From positions 1 through 64,000 of the forward strand of contig JBAYKX010000003.1 in assembly GCA_041664345.1 (NCBI GenBank): 64,000 bases of DNA. Direction: 5' to 3'. The DNA comes from GWE2-40-63 sp041664345. Its GTDB lineage: Bacteria; Bacteroidota; Bacteroidia; Bacteroidales; SZUA-534. Below the pieces are notes generated by a model, which was not told the DNA's origin, did no database searches, and was given only the letters and a program-made list of their open reading frames with translations. A program made the translations under genes and the position numbers. Numbering within the stretch: position 1 is the first letter of the stretch; each line of letters opens with the position of its first letter. Below are positions 37,242-45,863 of this stretch, piece by piece.

Positions 37242-37289
37242 AATCTAACGGATTGGAATTATAATTAGATAACTTCATTCCGTTAGATT
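37242..37289 (+). terminator. Hairpin after the ChaN-like gene
   Basis: AATCTAACGGA pairs with TCCGTTAGATT across a 26-base loop, followed by a T-rich tract. The loop is long for an intrinsic terminator. Confidence 0.5.
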
Positions 37290-37418
37290 TATCGTTTAAA
37301 TTTTGCAACTATATTCAAATTCAATTCCTTTAAATGGGTTCAACAAACCATGATTAAAATCATAAGGTTATTTGAAGGCTTATTCAATGCGGATTCCAAT
37401 CTATCTGAAAAAGATTAC

Positions 37419-37426
37419 TAAATTTG
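37419..37426 (+). promoter_or_regulatory. Candidate -7 box for the hydrogenase-sensor operon
   Basis: TAAATTTG fits TAnnTTTG and lies 28 bases before the first gene of the operon; no clear -33 element accompanies it. Confidence 0.35.
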
Positions 37427-37454
37427 AAGATTATCTTTCCAATTCAATAAATCG

Positions 37455-37712
37455 ATGACTGAGAAGAAAGAAATAATAATCTGTTTGGGTAGTTCCTGCT
37501 TTGCCAGGGGAAATAAAAAAACGGTTCAAACCATTGAATCCTATATAAAAGAACACAACATTAAAGATTTCGTTAACTATCATGGGGGGCATTGTTTTGG
37601 ATTATGCGACAAAGGCCCGATTGTTAAGGTAAACAAAAAACTTTTTGAAGAAGTAGATTCAATAAATGTGTATGATATTTTAGCTAAAGAAATTGATGAG
37701 TCAGAATTGTAA
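37455..37712 (+). CDS. [2Fe-2S] thioredoxin-like ferredoxin
   Basis: The 85-residue protein has the thioredoxin-like [2Fe-2S] signature of NuoE/HydC-type subunits: C10 and C15 (ICLGSSCF) and C47 and C51 (HCFGLCDKGP). A stand-alone protein of this size resembles Thermotoga TM1420-type ferredoxins encoded near sensory [FeFe]-hydrogenases. It probably carries one electron to or from the hydrogenase-like protein encoded 62 bases downstream. Confidence 0.88.
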   Translation: MTEKKEIIICLGSSCFARGNKKTVQTIESYIKEHNIKDFVNYHGGHCFGLCDKGPIVKVNKKLFEEVDSINVYDILAKEIDESEL

Positions 37713-37774
37713 TATTCCTGTTTCATCTAATTTAAGTCCAACCCATCCAGTGTTTCAATATTAAAAATACCCCT

Positions 37775-39625
37775 ATGGAACTTATACAATCAATAGCCGA
37801 AAACTGCAAATTATGTTATGCCTGCATTCGGGTTTGCCCCTCAAAAGCAATTAAAATAGAAGACAACTATGCCCAGGTAATTCACGACCGTTGCATTGGT
37901 TGTGGTAATTGTGTTATGGTTTGTGCTCCAAAAGCATTGACCTACTTTGATTCTATTAATAATATAAAAGATTTATTAAACTCCAATGAAAATGTGGTTG
38001 CCATTGTAGCTCCCAGTATTTCAGGGGAGTTTTCAGATATTAGCAGCAGGCGCAATTTTGTAGGAATGATTAAAGCGCTGGGTTTTAAAACAGTTTGCGA
38101 AGTAGCCTTTGGTGCCGATTTGGTTGCTTTAAAGTATAAGGAACTGTTTACTAGCTTTAAAGGAAAATATTATCTAACCACCAATTGCCCCCCGGTAGTA
38201 TATTTTATTGAAAAATACCATCCTGCAACCATCACCAATCTAGCACCCATTGTTTCGCCAATGATAGCTATGGCAAAGGTAGTACACAAAAAATATGGCG
38301 ATGATGCTAAAGTAGTTTATATTGGTCCGTGTACTGCCGCTAAAATGGAGGCTAAACGTATTGATGATGACGGTAAAGTGGATGAAGTACTTACGTTTGT
38401 AGAATTACGGAAAATGTTTCAAGAATACGGCATAACTGAAAATACTGTTGAATATTCCGATTTCGATCCTCCGCATGGTGGAAAAGGGAATCTTTTTCCA
38501 ATAAGCCGGGGAATGTTCCAATCGGTAGGTATTAACGAAGACTTGCTCTCAGGGCGTTTGATAAGTACTGAAGGAAGGTATAATTTTTTGGAAGCCATTA
38601 AGGAATTTGAAAACCTGCAAACAATAAAAAAGCACCTCGACCTTTTTTACTGCGATGGCGGCTGTATCATGGGCCCCGGTACATCTCCTGGTGGTCAAAA
38701 ATTTTTGAGGCGTACCTTGGTAATTGAATACACCCAAAAAAGGCTTGATACCGGTAATAAAGAAGAATGGAAAAAGAACGTTGATGAATACCTTAAGCTT
38801 GATTTTTCCCGCACCTATCATCTCAATGACCAGCGGATGGAGGATCCGGATGAGGAACGGTTAACTAAAGTATTGAAAGCATTGGGAAAAGAAAAGCCAT
38901 CGGACCATATTAATTGTGGAGCCTGTGGTTATCAAACCTGCAATAATTTTGCAGCTGCCGTGAGCCAGGGGTTGGCTAAACCCGATATGTGTATCACTTT
39001 CAACATACGTAACAAACAGGAATACATAAAAACCTTAAAAGTTACCAACGAAAAACTTGAAAAAACACGCCAAGCATTGGAGGAATCGGAACGTACCGCA
39101 TTGTCGGAAAAAGAAGCCGTAAAAGAGATGTCGAATACTACCAATGTAATGCTTCAAAAAATTCCATCAGGGGTGGTAATCATCGATAAAGACTTGAAAA
39201 TAATCCAATCGAACCGCGGATTTATAAATTTATTGGGCGAGGATGCCGAAACTATTAATGAAGTAATTCCGGGCCTTAAAGGTGCCGATATAAAAACATT
39301 GCTCCCATCGAATGTAATTACCTTGTTCCAATACGCTATTAACAGCAACGAAGGTATTGAAAACCGCGACATTCAGATTGGTACCCAACTCCTAAACATC
39401 TCCATATTCCCAATAAAAAAGGGCGAGATTGCCGGAGCGGTTATCCGCGATATGTATTTACCCGAAGTGCGGCGTGAAGAAGTGATGCACCGGATTACCG
39501 ATGTGATTGATAAAAACCTGAAGATGGTGCAAAATATTGGTTTTTTATTGGGTGAAGGGGCATCAGAGACAGAACAGATGCTTAAATCAATCGTAAACTC
39601 CTATAAATCGGAGAAGAAAAAATAG
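37775..39625 (+). CDS. Sensory-type (HydS-like, group C) [FeFe]-hydrogenase with PAS domain
   Basis: The 616-residue protein holds two [4Fe-4S] ferredoxin motifs (C11-C14-C17-C21 and C40-C43-C46-C50). The hydrogenase large-subunit domain has H-cluster loops TTNCPP (C138), GPCTAAK (C186) and CDGGC (C293, C297). A further Cys cluster CGACGYQTC (C381, C384, C389) is followed by a coiled coil and a C-terminal PAS domain (about 455-560, IPSGVVIIDKDLKII). Catalytic hydrogenases have TSCCP and MPC; the changed residues and the PAS domain are typical of sensors. It probably detects H2 or redox state and signals to the phosphatase encoded 31 bases downstream. Confidence 0.9.
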   Translation: MELIQSIAENCKLCYACIRVCPSKAIKIEDNYAQVIHDRCIGCGNCVMVCAPKALTYFDSINNIKDLLNSNENVVAIVAPSISGEFSDISSRRNFVGMIKALGFKTVCEVAFGADLVALKYKELFTSFKGKYYLTTNCPPVVYFIEKYHPATITNLAPIVSPMIAMAKVVHKKYGDDAKVVYIGPCTAAKMEAKRIDDDGKVDEVLTFVELRKMFQEYGITENTVEYSDFDPPHGGKGNLFPISRGMFQSVGINEDLLSGRLISTEGRYNFLEAIKEFENLQTIKKHLDLFYCDGGCIMGPGTSPGGQKFLRRTLVIEYTQKRLDTGNKEEWKKNVDEYLKLDFSRTYHLNDQRMEDPDEERLTKVLKALGKEKPSDHINCGACGYQTCNNFAAAVSQGLAKPDMCITFNIRNKQEYIKTLKVTNEKLEKTRQALEESERTALSEKEAVKEMSNTTNVMLQKIPSGVVIIDKDLKIIQSNRGFINLLGEDAETINEVIPGLKGADIKTLLPSNVITLFQYAINSNEGIENRDIQIGTQLLNISIFPIKKGEIAGAVIRDMYLPEVRREEVMHRITDVIDKNLKMVQNIGFLLGEGASETEQMLKSIVNSYKSEKKK

Positions 39626-39656
39626 TATTTAACCAGGCAATTAAAAATTAGGTTTC

Positions 39657-40844
39657 ATGATGAATCAACCCTTTTATATTGAGGTGAATTGCCAGCAAAA
39701 GAACCACGAAGACGAACGAATTTGTGGCGATGTTTTTTTAATGAAGCGGGTGAAAGAAGAAAACCGTATTATTGCCGTTCTGTCCGATGGTATGGGTCAT
39801 GGAGTTAAAGCCAATATATTAGCAACTCTCACTGCTACCATGGCTCTTAGCTTCACCAAAGAGCACAAAGATTTTAATACCATTGCTGAAATAATTATGA
39901 ATACGCTTCCGGTTTGTAGCGTGCGTAAAATAAGCTATTCCACATTTACCATAGTTGATATTGAAATTGATGGGAAAGTAAGTATTCTTGAATACGACAA
40001 TCCACCGGCAAGCATATATCGAAATAACAGGAATTATGATCCTGTATGGCAATGCATCTTGCTCGACAGTGTTAAAAACCAAGGGAAAGAATTGCGGTGT
40101 TGTACTTTTTATCCTGAAAAAGGCGATCGCATTGTGTTTTGCTCCGATGGTGTGGTTCAGTCAGGTTTAGGATCGAAAAGGCTTCCTTTTGGTTGGGGAA
40201 ACGAAAGCTTAGTAACATTTGTGGAAGAAACGATAGAAAAAAAGACGTTTAGTTCAGCGAGGCAATTGGCTAAAAAGGTTTTAATTGCTGCCGTAGGTAA
40301 CGATAATTATCATCCAAAAGATGATACTTCGTGTGCCTCGATATATTTCAGGGAACCCCGTAAGTTGCTCATTGTCACCGGACCACCCTACGAAAAGAAA
40401 AAAGATATTGACCTGGCCATGGCCGTGCACAAATATGAAGGAAAGAAAATTATTTGCGGAGCAACAACCGCCGAGATTGTTGCCCGGGAATTGGGCCTTG
40501 AAATACGGGACAGTTTTGATTTTTTAGATCCTGAATTGCCCCCACTCTCGTTCATTAATGGAATTAACTTGGTAACCGAAGGCATTTTAACTTTGGGAAA
40601 AGCCACAGAAATACTACGGAATTACGACAGTAATTATTCCTTAGGAAACGGTCCAGCCGACCAAATTGTGGAATTGATCCTGAAAAGCGATGAAATTCAT
40701 ATAATAATTGGTACCCGCATTAATATTGCCCATCAAGACCCAACCTTACCGGTGGAACTTGAAATACGCAGAACCGTTGTAAAAAGGATTGCCCGCTTGT
40801 TAGAAGAAAAATTCCTAAAAGAAGTTACCATTGAATATATTTAA
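39657..40844 (+). CDS. SpoIIE-type PP2C phosphatase with novel C-terminal domain
   Basis: In this 395-residue protein, residues ~15-225 are a SpoIIE/PP2C domain with VLSDGMGHGVKA, IVFCSDGVVQSG and HPKDDTSCASI. Residues ~235-395 form a second conserved-looking domain (LLIVTGPPYEKK, KIICGATTAEIVAREL, IHIIIGTRINIAHQDP) that I cannot assign. The gene follows the HydS-like sensor in the same operon and is the likely output module, dephosphorylating an anti-sigma antagonist or similar target. ATG 39657 and 39660 are both possible. Confidence 0.88.
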   Translation: MMNQPFYIEVNCQQKNHEDERICGDVFLMKRVKEENRIIAVLSDGMGHGVKANILATLTATMALSFTKEHKDFNTIAEIIMNTLPVCSVRKISYSTFTIVDIEIDGKVSILEYDNPPASIYRNNRNYDPVWQCILLDSVKNQGKELRCCTFYPEKGDRIVFCSDGVVQSGLGSKRLPFGWGNESLVTFVEETIEKKTFSSARQLAKKVLIAAVGNDNYHPKDDTSCASIYFREPRKLLIVTGPPYEKKKDIDLAMAVHKYEGKKIICGATTAEIVARELGLEIRDSFDFLDPELPPLSFINGINLVTEGILTLGKATEILRNYDSNYSLGNGPADQIVELILKSDEIHIIIGTRINIAHQDPTLPVELEIRRTVVKRIARLLEEKFLKEVTIEYI

Positions 40845-41449
40845 TCTATTTGCTCATGTGGTCATGTGACCATTTGCTCATGTGTCTATAACCTAATGAA
40901 CTAGTCGAACGTGAAAAACCCTACATTTTTTTCATTCTTTGTCCTTTTGCTTGACCAAAAGGACCAAAAGTCAAGCGAAATTTCCGAATTTAGATAATTC
41001 TAAAATTTCTCCGAATCACCTTCTGCGAAAAAGAGCATCTGTTGTTTTCCAATTGATAAGGCTACTATTTAGGAATTGTCTAAATTCCACGCCAAATTTC
41101 GCCTGCCCACCGCACCAGTATAGTTTAACAAGGTACTTAAGCATTAAAATCAGTTAACAGTAAATATGTATTACAACTTTTTATATCTTTCACAGTTTAA
41201 CAGAGAATAAAAAATTAAGCAAATTCTACCAGAAAATTCATTTTAGGTGTAATAACCTGGTAGATTTAACCACATTAAAAACATGCCTTAAAATATTCAT
41301 GTGCAAGATATTCAATATATTACATGCTTGTAAATTGTTTTTCATGTTCGACAATCTTATGAGCTAATAAACCAATGAGCTAATGAACTAATTTCCACTT
41401 GTGCGGCAAAAATCTAAAAAGGTTTCGTTACTTTTGACACCCAAATTAT
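40845..41449. repeat. Intergenic region with long inverted repeat and REP-like hairpin
   Basis: About 600 bases without a gene hold several structures. There are tandem CATGTG-type units at 40855-40890 and a hairpin GTCCTTTTG / CCAAAAGGAC at about 40939-40963. An imperfect inverted repeat GCGAAATTT plus GAATTTAGATAATTC (about 40976-41000) is answered by GAATTGTCTAAATTC and AAATTTCGC (about 41073-41102). AT-rich filler follows. Confidence 0.7.
41429..41436 (+). promoter_or_regulatory. Candidate -7 box for the DUF6452-like gene
   Basis: TACTTTTG, identical to the tRNA-Ser(UGA) -7 box, lies 13 bases before the ATG at 41450. Confidence 0.45.
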
Positions 41450-41980
41450 ATGCAATTCATTTTGAAAAATAGGTTTTTATACTTTATCACCCTAATTGTT
41501 GCTTGGGCATTACCAAGTTGTAATAGTGCAGAGGTTGAATGTCCGGGAGATTCCACCGCACAATTACGGTTGGAGTTTACCCAAAAAGAGGATTCCACCA
41601 CCACCCAATTCACCGTTTACTGTCCAGGTTTACCCGACAACATTAATGATACTCTTGTTTCGGACACTATTTACAACGGAAAAGTGGCTCCCATCATTCA
41701 ACTTGAAATTCCAGTTGATATTACAACCAATATCATGGCCATTTATATGGACTTTGTAATATTGAAAACCGACACCACTCCATATAAAAAGGTAACTGAT
41801 TCAATTAAATTTGAATATATAATGCATTCTTATATGAATGAACTGGAATGCGGAATTTATACTGAATTTGCGATCACAAGCAAACAAGTTTCCTTTTCCA
41901 ATAGCCACATCGATACCGCCTTTTTTACTTACAAGCTCATTAATTCTGACAACGTTAATCATGTGGAAATATATTATTAG
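41450..41980 (+). CDS. DUF6452-like lipoprotein
   Basis: The 176-residue protein has a lipoprotein signal (LIVAWALPSC) and a beta-rich mature region with CPGDSTAQLRLEFTQKE and YCPGLPDNINDT, matching the Bacteroidota DUF6452 family in size and Cys pattern. It is translationally coupled to the following outer-membrane-protein gene, whose ATG lies 20 bases before this stop. The pair probably works at the outer membrane; the function is unknown. Confidence 0.75.
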   Translation: MQFILKNRFLYFITLIVAWALPSCNSAEVECPGDSTAQLRLEFTQKEDSTTTQFTVYCPGLPDNINDTLVSDTIYNGKVAPIIQLEIPVDITTNIMAIYMDFVILKTDTTPYKKVTDSIKFEYIMHSYMNELECGIYTEFAITSKQVSFSNSHIDTAFFTYKLINSDNVNHVEIYY

Positions 41981-42635
41981 TTTTTTATTGCTAGTACAGG
42001 TGGCTACAGCACAAACCGAACTAAAAGAACCCGAACGTCAGGTTTTTGTAAGGTTTGGAGTTGACCTATCCCGCGTGGCATTAATATACCTTAGTGATTT
42101 TGATCAACAAGGATTTGAAATGAGTATGGATGCTGAAGTCAAATACAAATATTTTCCAACAATTGAAGGGGGTTATAGTAAAGTGGGTAACATAACGGAG
42201 GCGTTAAATTACCAGTCGGATGGTTCCTATTTTCGGTTTGGTCTCGATTACAACATGCTTGATTACAAACAACGGTTCGACCGGAATTTATTTTTTATTG
42301 GTGGACGATACGGTTTTTCTGCTTATTCACAGGAAATAACAAAGGCAGTAATCAGAAACGAATGGGGCACCATTAACACATCAGTACCTTCTGAAAATCT
42401 AAATGCCCATTGGCTGGAGGCTGTTATTGGATTGCGAGGTGAAATTTATAAGAATTTTTATTTGGGATACACTATTCGGGTTAAACAAATAATTAGCCGG
42501 GCTGCTTATGGTGATGTTCATCCTTATTGGATTCCCGGTTTTGGCAAAGGAAGTAAATCATTAGTCCTTGGCATGAGTTACTCCGCATTTTACGCCATTC
42601 CCATAAAAAACCCCAAACCCGATTTTGTGGAATGA
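41961..42635 (+). CDS. DUF6048-like outer-membrane beta-barrel protein
   Basis: The start at 41961 (MWKYIISFLLLVQVATAQ) gives a proper signal peptide; the longer ORF begins inside the upstream gene. The ~224-residue protein shows alternating hydrophobic/polar strands (FVRFGVDLSRVALIYL, YFRFGLDYNMLDY, FFIGGRYGFSAY, SLVLGMSYSAFYAI) of a small outer-membrane barrel. DUF6452/DUF6048 gene pairs are recurrent in Bacteroidota. Confidence 0.75.
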   Translation: MWKYIISFLLLVQVATAQTELKEPERQVFVRFGVDLSRVALIYLSDFDQQGFEMSMDAEVKYKYFPTIEGGYSKVGNITEALNYQSDGSYFRFGLDYNMLDYKQRFDRNLFFIGGRYGFSAYSQEITKAVIRNEWGTINTSVPSENLNAHWLEAVIGLRGEIYKNFYLGYTIRVKQIISRAAYGDVHPYWIPGFGKGSKSLVLGMSYSAFYAIPIKNPKPDFVE

Positions 42636-42652
42636 TTTCAAGATGAAATGAT

Positions 42653-44056
42653 ATGAATATCCACAAACACGTCGACGTAAATAAAACGGTGTTGTTGGCC
42701 GTAACCATGACTTCCAGCTTTGTAAATCCACTTATGGGAGCTGCCGTTAATATTGCCTTACCTAAAATAAGCAGTGAATTTTCATTAAACGCCGTTCAAA
42801 TGAGCTGGGTAACCATGTCTTTTTTAATGGCATCGGCTGTTTTTTTGGTTCCTTTCGGCAAAATTGGCGACATGTTTTGCCGGAAGAAAATATTCCTTTG
42901 GGGAAACCTCTTTTTTTTAATTGCCACCCTGTTTTGCGCACTATCCGGTTCGGGCAATTTTTTGATTTTTTCGCGGGTTTTGCAGGGCATTGGCAGTGCC
43001 ATGATGTTAAGTACCACCATGGCTATTGTTATATCAGCTTTTCCACCGCAAGAAAGGGGAAAAGTAATTGGACTAAACGTTTCGGCAGTTTATGTGGGTT
43101 TGTCGGCAGCACCCATATTAGGTGGCATCTTGACCCAAACCTTGGGCTGGCGGAGTCTGTTTTTTATAAACGCAGCCGTTTCATTGGTAGTAATTCCTGC
43201 CATCATCTTTAAAATTAAAGCGGAATGGATTGAAGCCAAAAACGAAAAATTCGATTGGATGGGAACCCTCATTTACATACCATCCATGGCAGCACTTATG
43301 TATGGTTTTTCAAAGCTCCCCACTCCTTTGTCCATTATTTTTACCTTAACCGGTATTTTGGGATTAGTGGCTTTTGTGTTGTTGGAAATAAAAAATCCAT
43401 TCCCGGTGTTGAACATGAAATTGTTTTTTGAAAACAAAGTATTTGCCAGCTCCAATCTATCGGCTTTCATAAACTACGCGGCCACCTTTGCGGTAAGCTT
43501 TGTGTTAAGTTTGTATTTACAATATGCCAAACATTTAAATCCGAAAGATACGGGTCTGGTTTTAATTACTCAACCTATATTAATGGCAATAGTAGCCATG
43601 TTTTCAGGACGATTGTCCGACAGAATTAATCCCCGATGGTTGGCTTCCCTAGGAATGGCCATCAGTGTTTTTGGTTTGCTCATGCTGGCATTCATTGAAC
43701 AGAACACCTCGCTTGGTTTTATTGTAATAGCTCTTGGCATACTGGGTTTTGGCTTTGGCCTGTTTTCGTCGCCCAATACCAACATGGTAATGAGTTCGGT
43801 GGAGCGGAAGTTTTATGGCGTAGCTTCTGCCACACTAAGCACCATGCGCTCCAGTGGCATGATGTTTAGCATGGCCATTGCCTCCTTATCGGTTCACCTG
43901 TTTATGGGGGAGCAAAAAATAAACGATGCCAACATTGATAGCTTTGTGCATAGTTCAAAAGTTATCTTTCTGGTCTTTACCGTGCTCTGTATTGTGGGGG
44001 TCTTCTCGTCGTTTGCAGGGAAGAAGGAGATGAATACTAATTCAATTAACAATTAG
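42653..44056 (+). CDS. MFS transporter, DHA2-type drug exporter
   Basis: The 467-residue protein has about 14 transmembrane segments. Landmarks are FVNPLMGAAVNIALPKIS (TM1), GRLSDRINPR, LQGIGSAMMLSTTMAIV, and the antiporter motif C region GLNVSAVYVGLSAAPILGGIL. These indicate the DHA2 drug:H+ antiporter subfamily (EmrB/QacA-like). The substrate is unknown. It starts 17 bases after the barrel gene and may be cotranscribed. A decayed copy of its last ~30 codons lies at about 56240-56330. Confidence 0.9.
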   Translation: MNIHKHVDVNKTVLLAVTMTSSFVNPLMGAAVNIALPKISSEFSLNAVQMSWVTMSFLMASAVFLVPFGKIGDMFCRKKIFLWGNLFFLIATLFCALSGSGNFLIFSRVLQGIGSAMMLSTTMAIVISAFPPQERGKVIGLNVSAVYVGLSAAPILGGILTQTLGWRSLFFINAAVSLVVIPAIIFKIKAEWIEAKNEKFDWMGTLIYIPSMAALMYGFSKLPTPLSIIFTLTGILGLVAFVLLEIKNPFPVLNMKLFFENKVFASSNLSAFINYAATFAVSFVLSLYLQYAKHLNPKDTGLVLITQPILMAIVAMFSGRLSDRINPRWLASLGMAISVFGLLMLAFIEQNTSLGFIVIALGILGFGFGLFSSPNTNMVMSSVERKFYGVASATLSTMRSSGMMFSMAIASLSVHLFMGEQKINDANIDSFVHSSKVIFLVFTVLCIVGVFSSFAGKKEMNTNSINN

Positions 44057-44173
44057 TAATTGGCAATTAGTAATTCAAGGTAGTTTGGTTATTGGCTTCA
44101 AGTAAGTCCTAAATGCTGCTGACGCTTTACTTATTTGTTTTGTTTAGTATCTTAGCTCTGTTGAGCATTTCTG

Positions 44174-45604
44174 TTATTTAATTCTCCAACCTTTCCAGTT
44201 CTCTAACACATCGGGACTACCGATAATTTGAGGAGTTTGTTGTTTTTTATTTATCAACAACGAATTCAAGGAAATTTCTTTTTTTAGGTATTCTTCCAAT
44301 TCTTCGTAAGAGCAATTCCCTTGGGAATCTTGTAATTTTTTTAATAGATAGTAAGTAAACAATCCATGTTGTTTATCCTTGTATGAAGCGGACGATTCAT
44401 CGCCTGAGCTTGAAGTAAACACTAAAAGATTATTTCCAACAACTTTTTCTTTGGGTCTAATTTTTACCCCGCGAAGTGCTACTAAACTTTCGTTACGGGC
44501 TCCACCGCTAAAACAAGCATCGATAAACACCGTAACTTTAACAGCTTTATTTTCAGTCAGTTTTTTATAGACTTCGGCAAGACTAACTGCATATTTCAGG
44601 TCACTACCGCTTACATCTACTGGTACTAAATAGGGTTCTTTGGTCTGTTCATCGGGTAAACCATGCCCTGCATAATAAAATATTATTTCTGCCTTACCAT
44701 TAGTTGCTTTTGAAATTTTTGAAATCAGATCTAAATTCTGTAACATTTTACTACCGGTGGCATTGATAAGTAGAATACTATTTTTATCAGGAATACCAAG
44801 GGTTTTAACACAATACTCTTTAAATATTCTGGCATCATTTTCGGCAAATTGAACATTTACTTCAGCTTTTAGATTTGTTTGGTAGGAACTGTAATCCTCG
44901 TTCCCAATAATGAGGGCGTAAGTATTAGGCCTGCTTGAGCTACCAATAGGAATGTCAATATCTACGTCGGAAGGTGTAGTTTTTATTTGTTTTTCGTCAA
45001 CCATAGAACCTTGTTTATTCAAACTCAGGGTTGAATTACTAATTGATTTGTTTTTAGCCTCTTTAAGAACGGCAACAATCTCGGTTAATCCACCCTCCTG
45101 TGCTACTTGCAGTGGGGTTTGAAACTTATGATTATCCGATACATTAATATCAGCACCATAGTCAATTAGAAGTTTTACCATTTCTGGATTTTTTGTTCCA
45201 ACGGCATAAAATATAACACGCCAGCAACTGCTGGTAGCATTCATTGCATTATAGAGAATGCAGCATTGGTTTGCATCCGCACCACTTTTAAGTAGTAGGC
45301 GTGTCATATCAAGATTATTGGCCTTTATTGCAAAATATAAAGGAGGATTGTGGGGACTCTTGTTATACTCTTCATTCACATCGGCACCAGCGGCAATGAG
45401 TTTATCCACCTCAACCATATTGCCCGCTTTAATAGCCTTAACAAGCTGTGCCGGGCAGTTTATTGATATCAGTATTATGAATAATAAGCTTATGATATAC
45501 AGCGAAATATTCTTCAACGTTTCTTTGGCTGAATTCCGTGCACTAAAAGCCTCGAAAGGTCTTTCTTTTACTGCTATTTCATATATAAACGTGCTTCTGT
45601 TCAT
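44174..45604 (-). CDS. Ankyrin-repeat/caspase-family (C14) protein
   Basis: The 476-residue protein has a transmembrane or signal segment at about 33-52 (ISLYIISLLFIILISINC). Four ankyrin repeats follow at ~55-185 (VDKLIAAGADVN, TRLLLKSGADAN, VKLLIDYGADIN), then a caspase/metacaspase-fold peptidase domain from ~228. The catalytic dyad is intact: H314 in YYAGHG and C364 in DACFSG. The first ~30 residues lack signal character, so a later start is possible, though no nearer ATG is present. Bacterial caspase-like proteases act in regulated proteolysis or abortive defence; the target here is unknown. Confidence 0.88.
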   Translation of the reverse strand: MNRSTFIYEIAVKERPFEAFSARNSAKETLKNISLYIISLLFIILISINCPAQLVKAIKAGNMVEVDKLIAAGADVNEEYNKSPHNPPLYFAIKANNLDMTRLLLKSGADANQCCILYNAMNATSSCWRVIFYAVGTKNPEMVKLLIDYGADINVSDNHKFQTPLQVAQEGGLTEIVAVLKEAKNKSISNSTLSLNKQGSMVDEKQIKTTPSDVDIDIPIGSSSRPNTYALIIGNEDYSSYQTNLKAEVNVQFAENDARIFKEYCVKTLGIPDKNSILLINATGSKMLQNLDLISKISKATNGKAEIIFYYAGHGLPDEQTKEPYLVPVDVSGSDLKYAVSLAEVYKKLTENKAVKVTVFIDACFSGGARNESLVALRGVKIRPKEKVVGNNLLVFTSSSGDESSASYKDKQHGLFTYYLLKKLQDSQGNCSYEELEEYLKKEISLNSLLINKKQQTPQIIGSPDVLENWKGWRIK

Positions 45605-45863
45605 AAGGATGATTTATAATAAGTGCTAATGGTAAAGGTAATCTATTACCGAAGGGTATTACTATAAATCCTATATCCTTTATTGTACTTTTGAATTATT
45701 ATTATTTAAAACCACCATTTGTTGGGATAGGTAAATTGCTTTGCTGCTAGCGGTTGCGGTATAAAAAGTTGCCTATTATTCACTCCGCTCATGCGACCAC
45801 TTCGCTAAGTTGGCAATTCTAGATCGAATAGTCGTATGAATATGCACCTTATTTCATGGTAAT

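Noticed and set aside
37775..39625. Catalytic H2-producing hydrogenase
   Set aside because: The proton-relay and Met positions of the H-cluster loops are changed and a PAS domain is attached; sensory type fits better.
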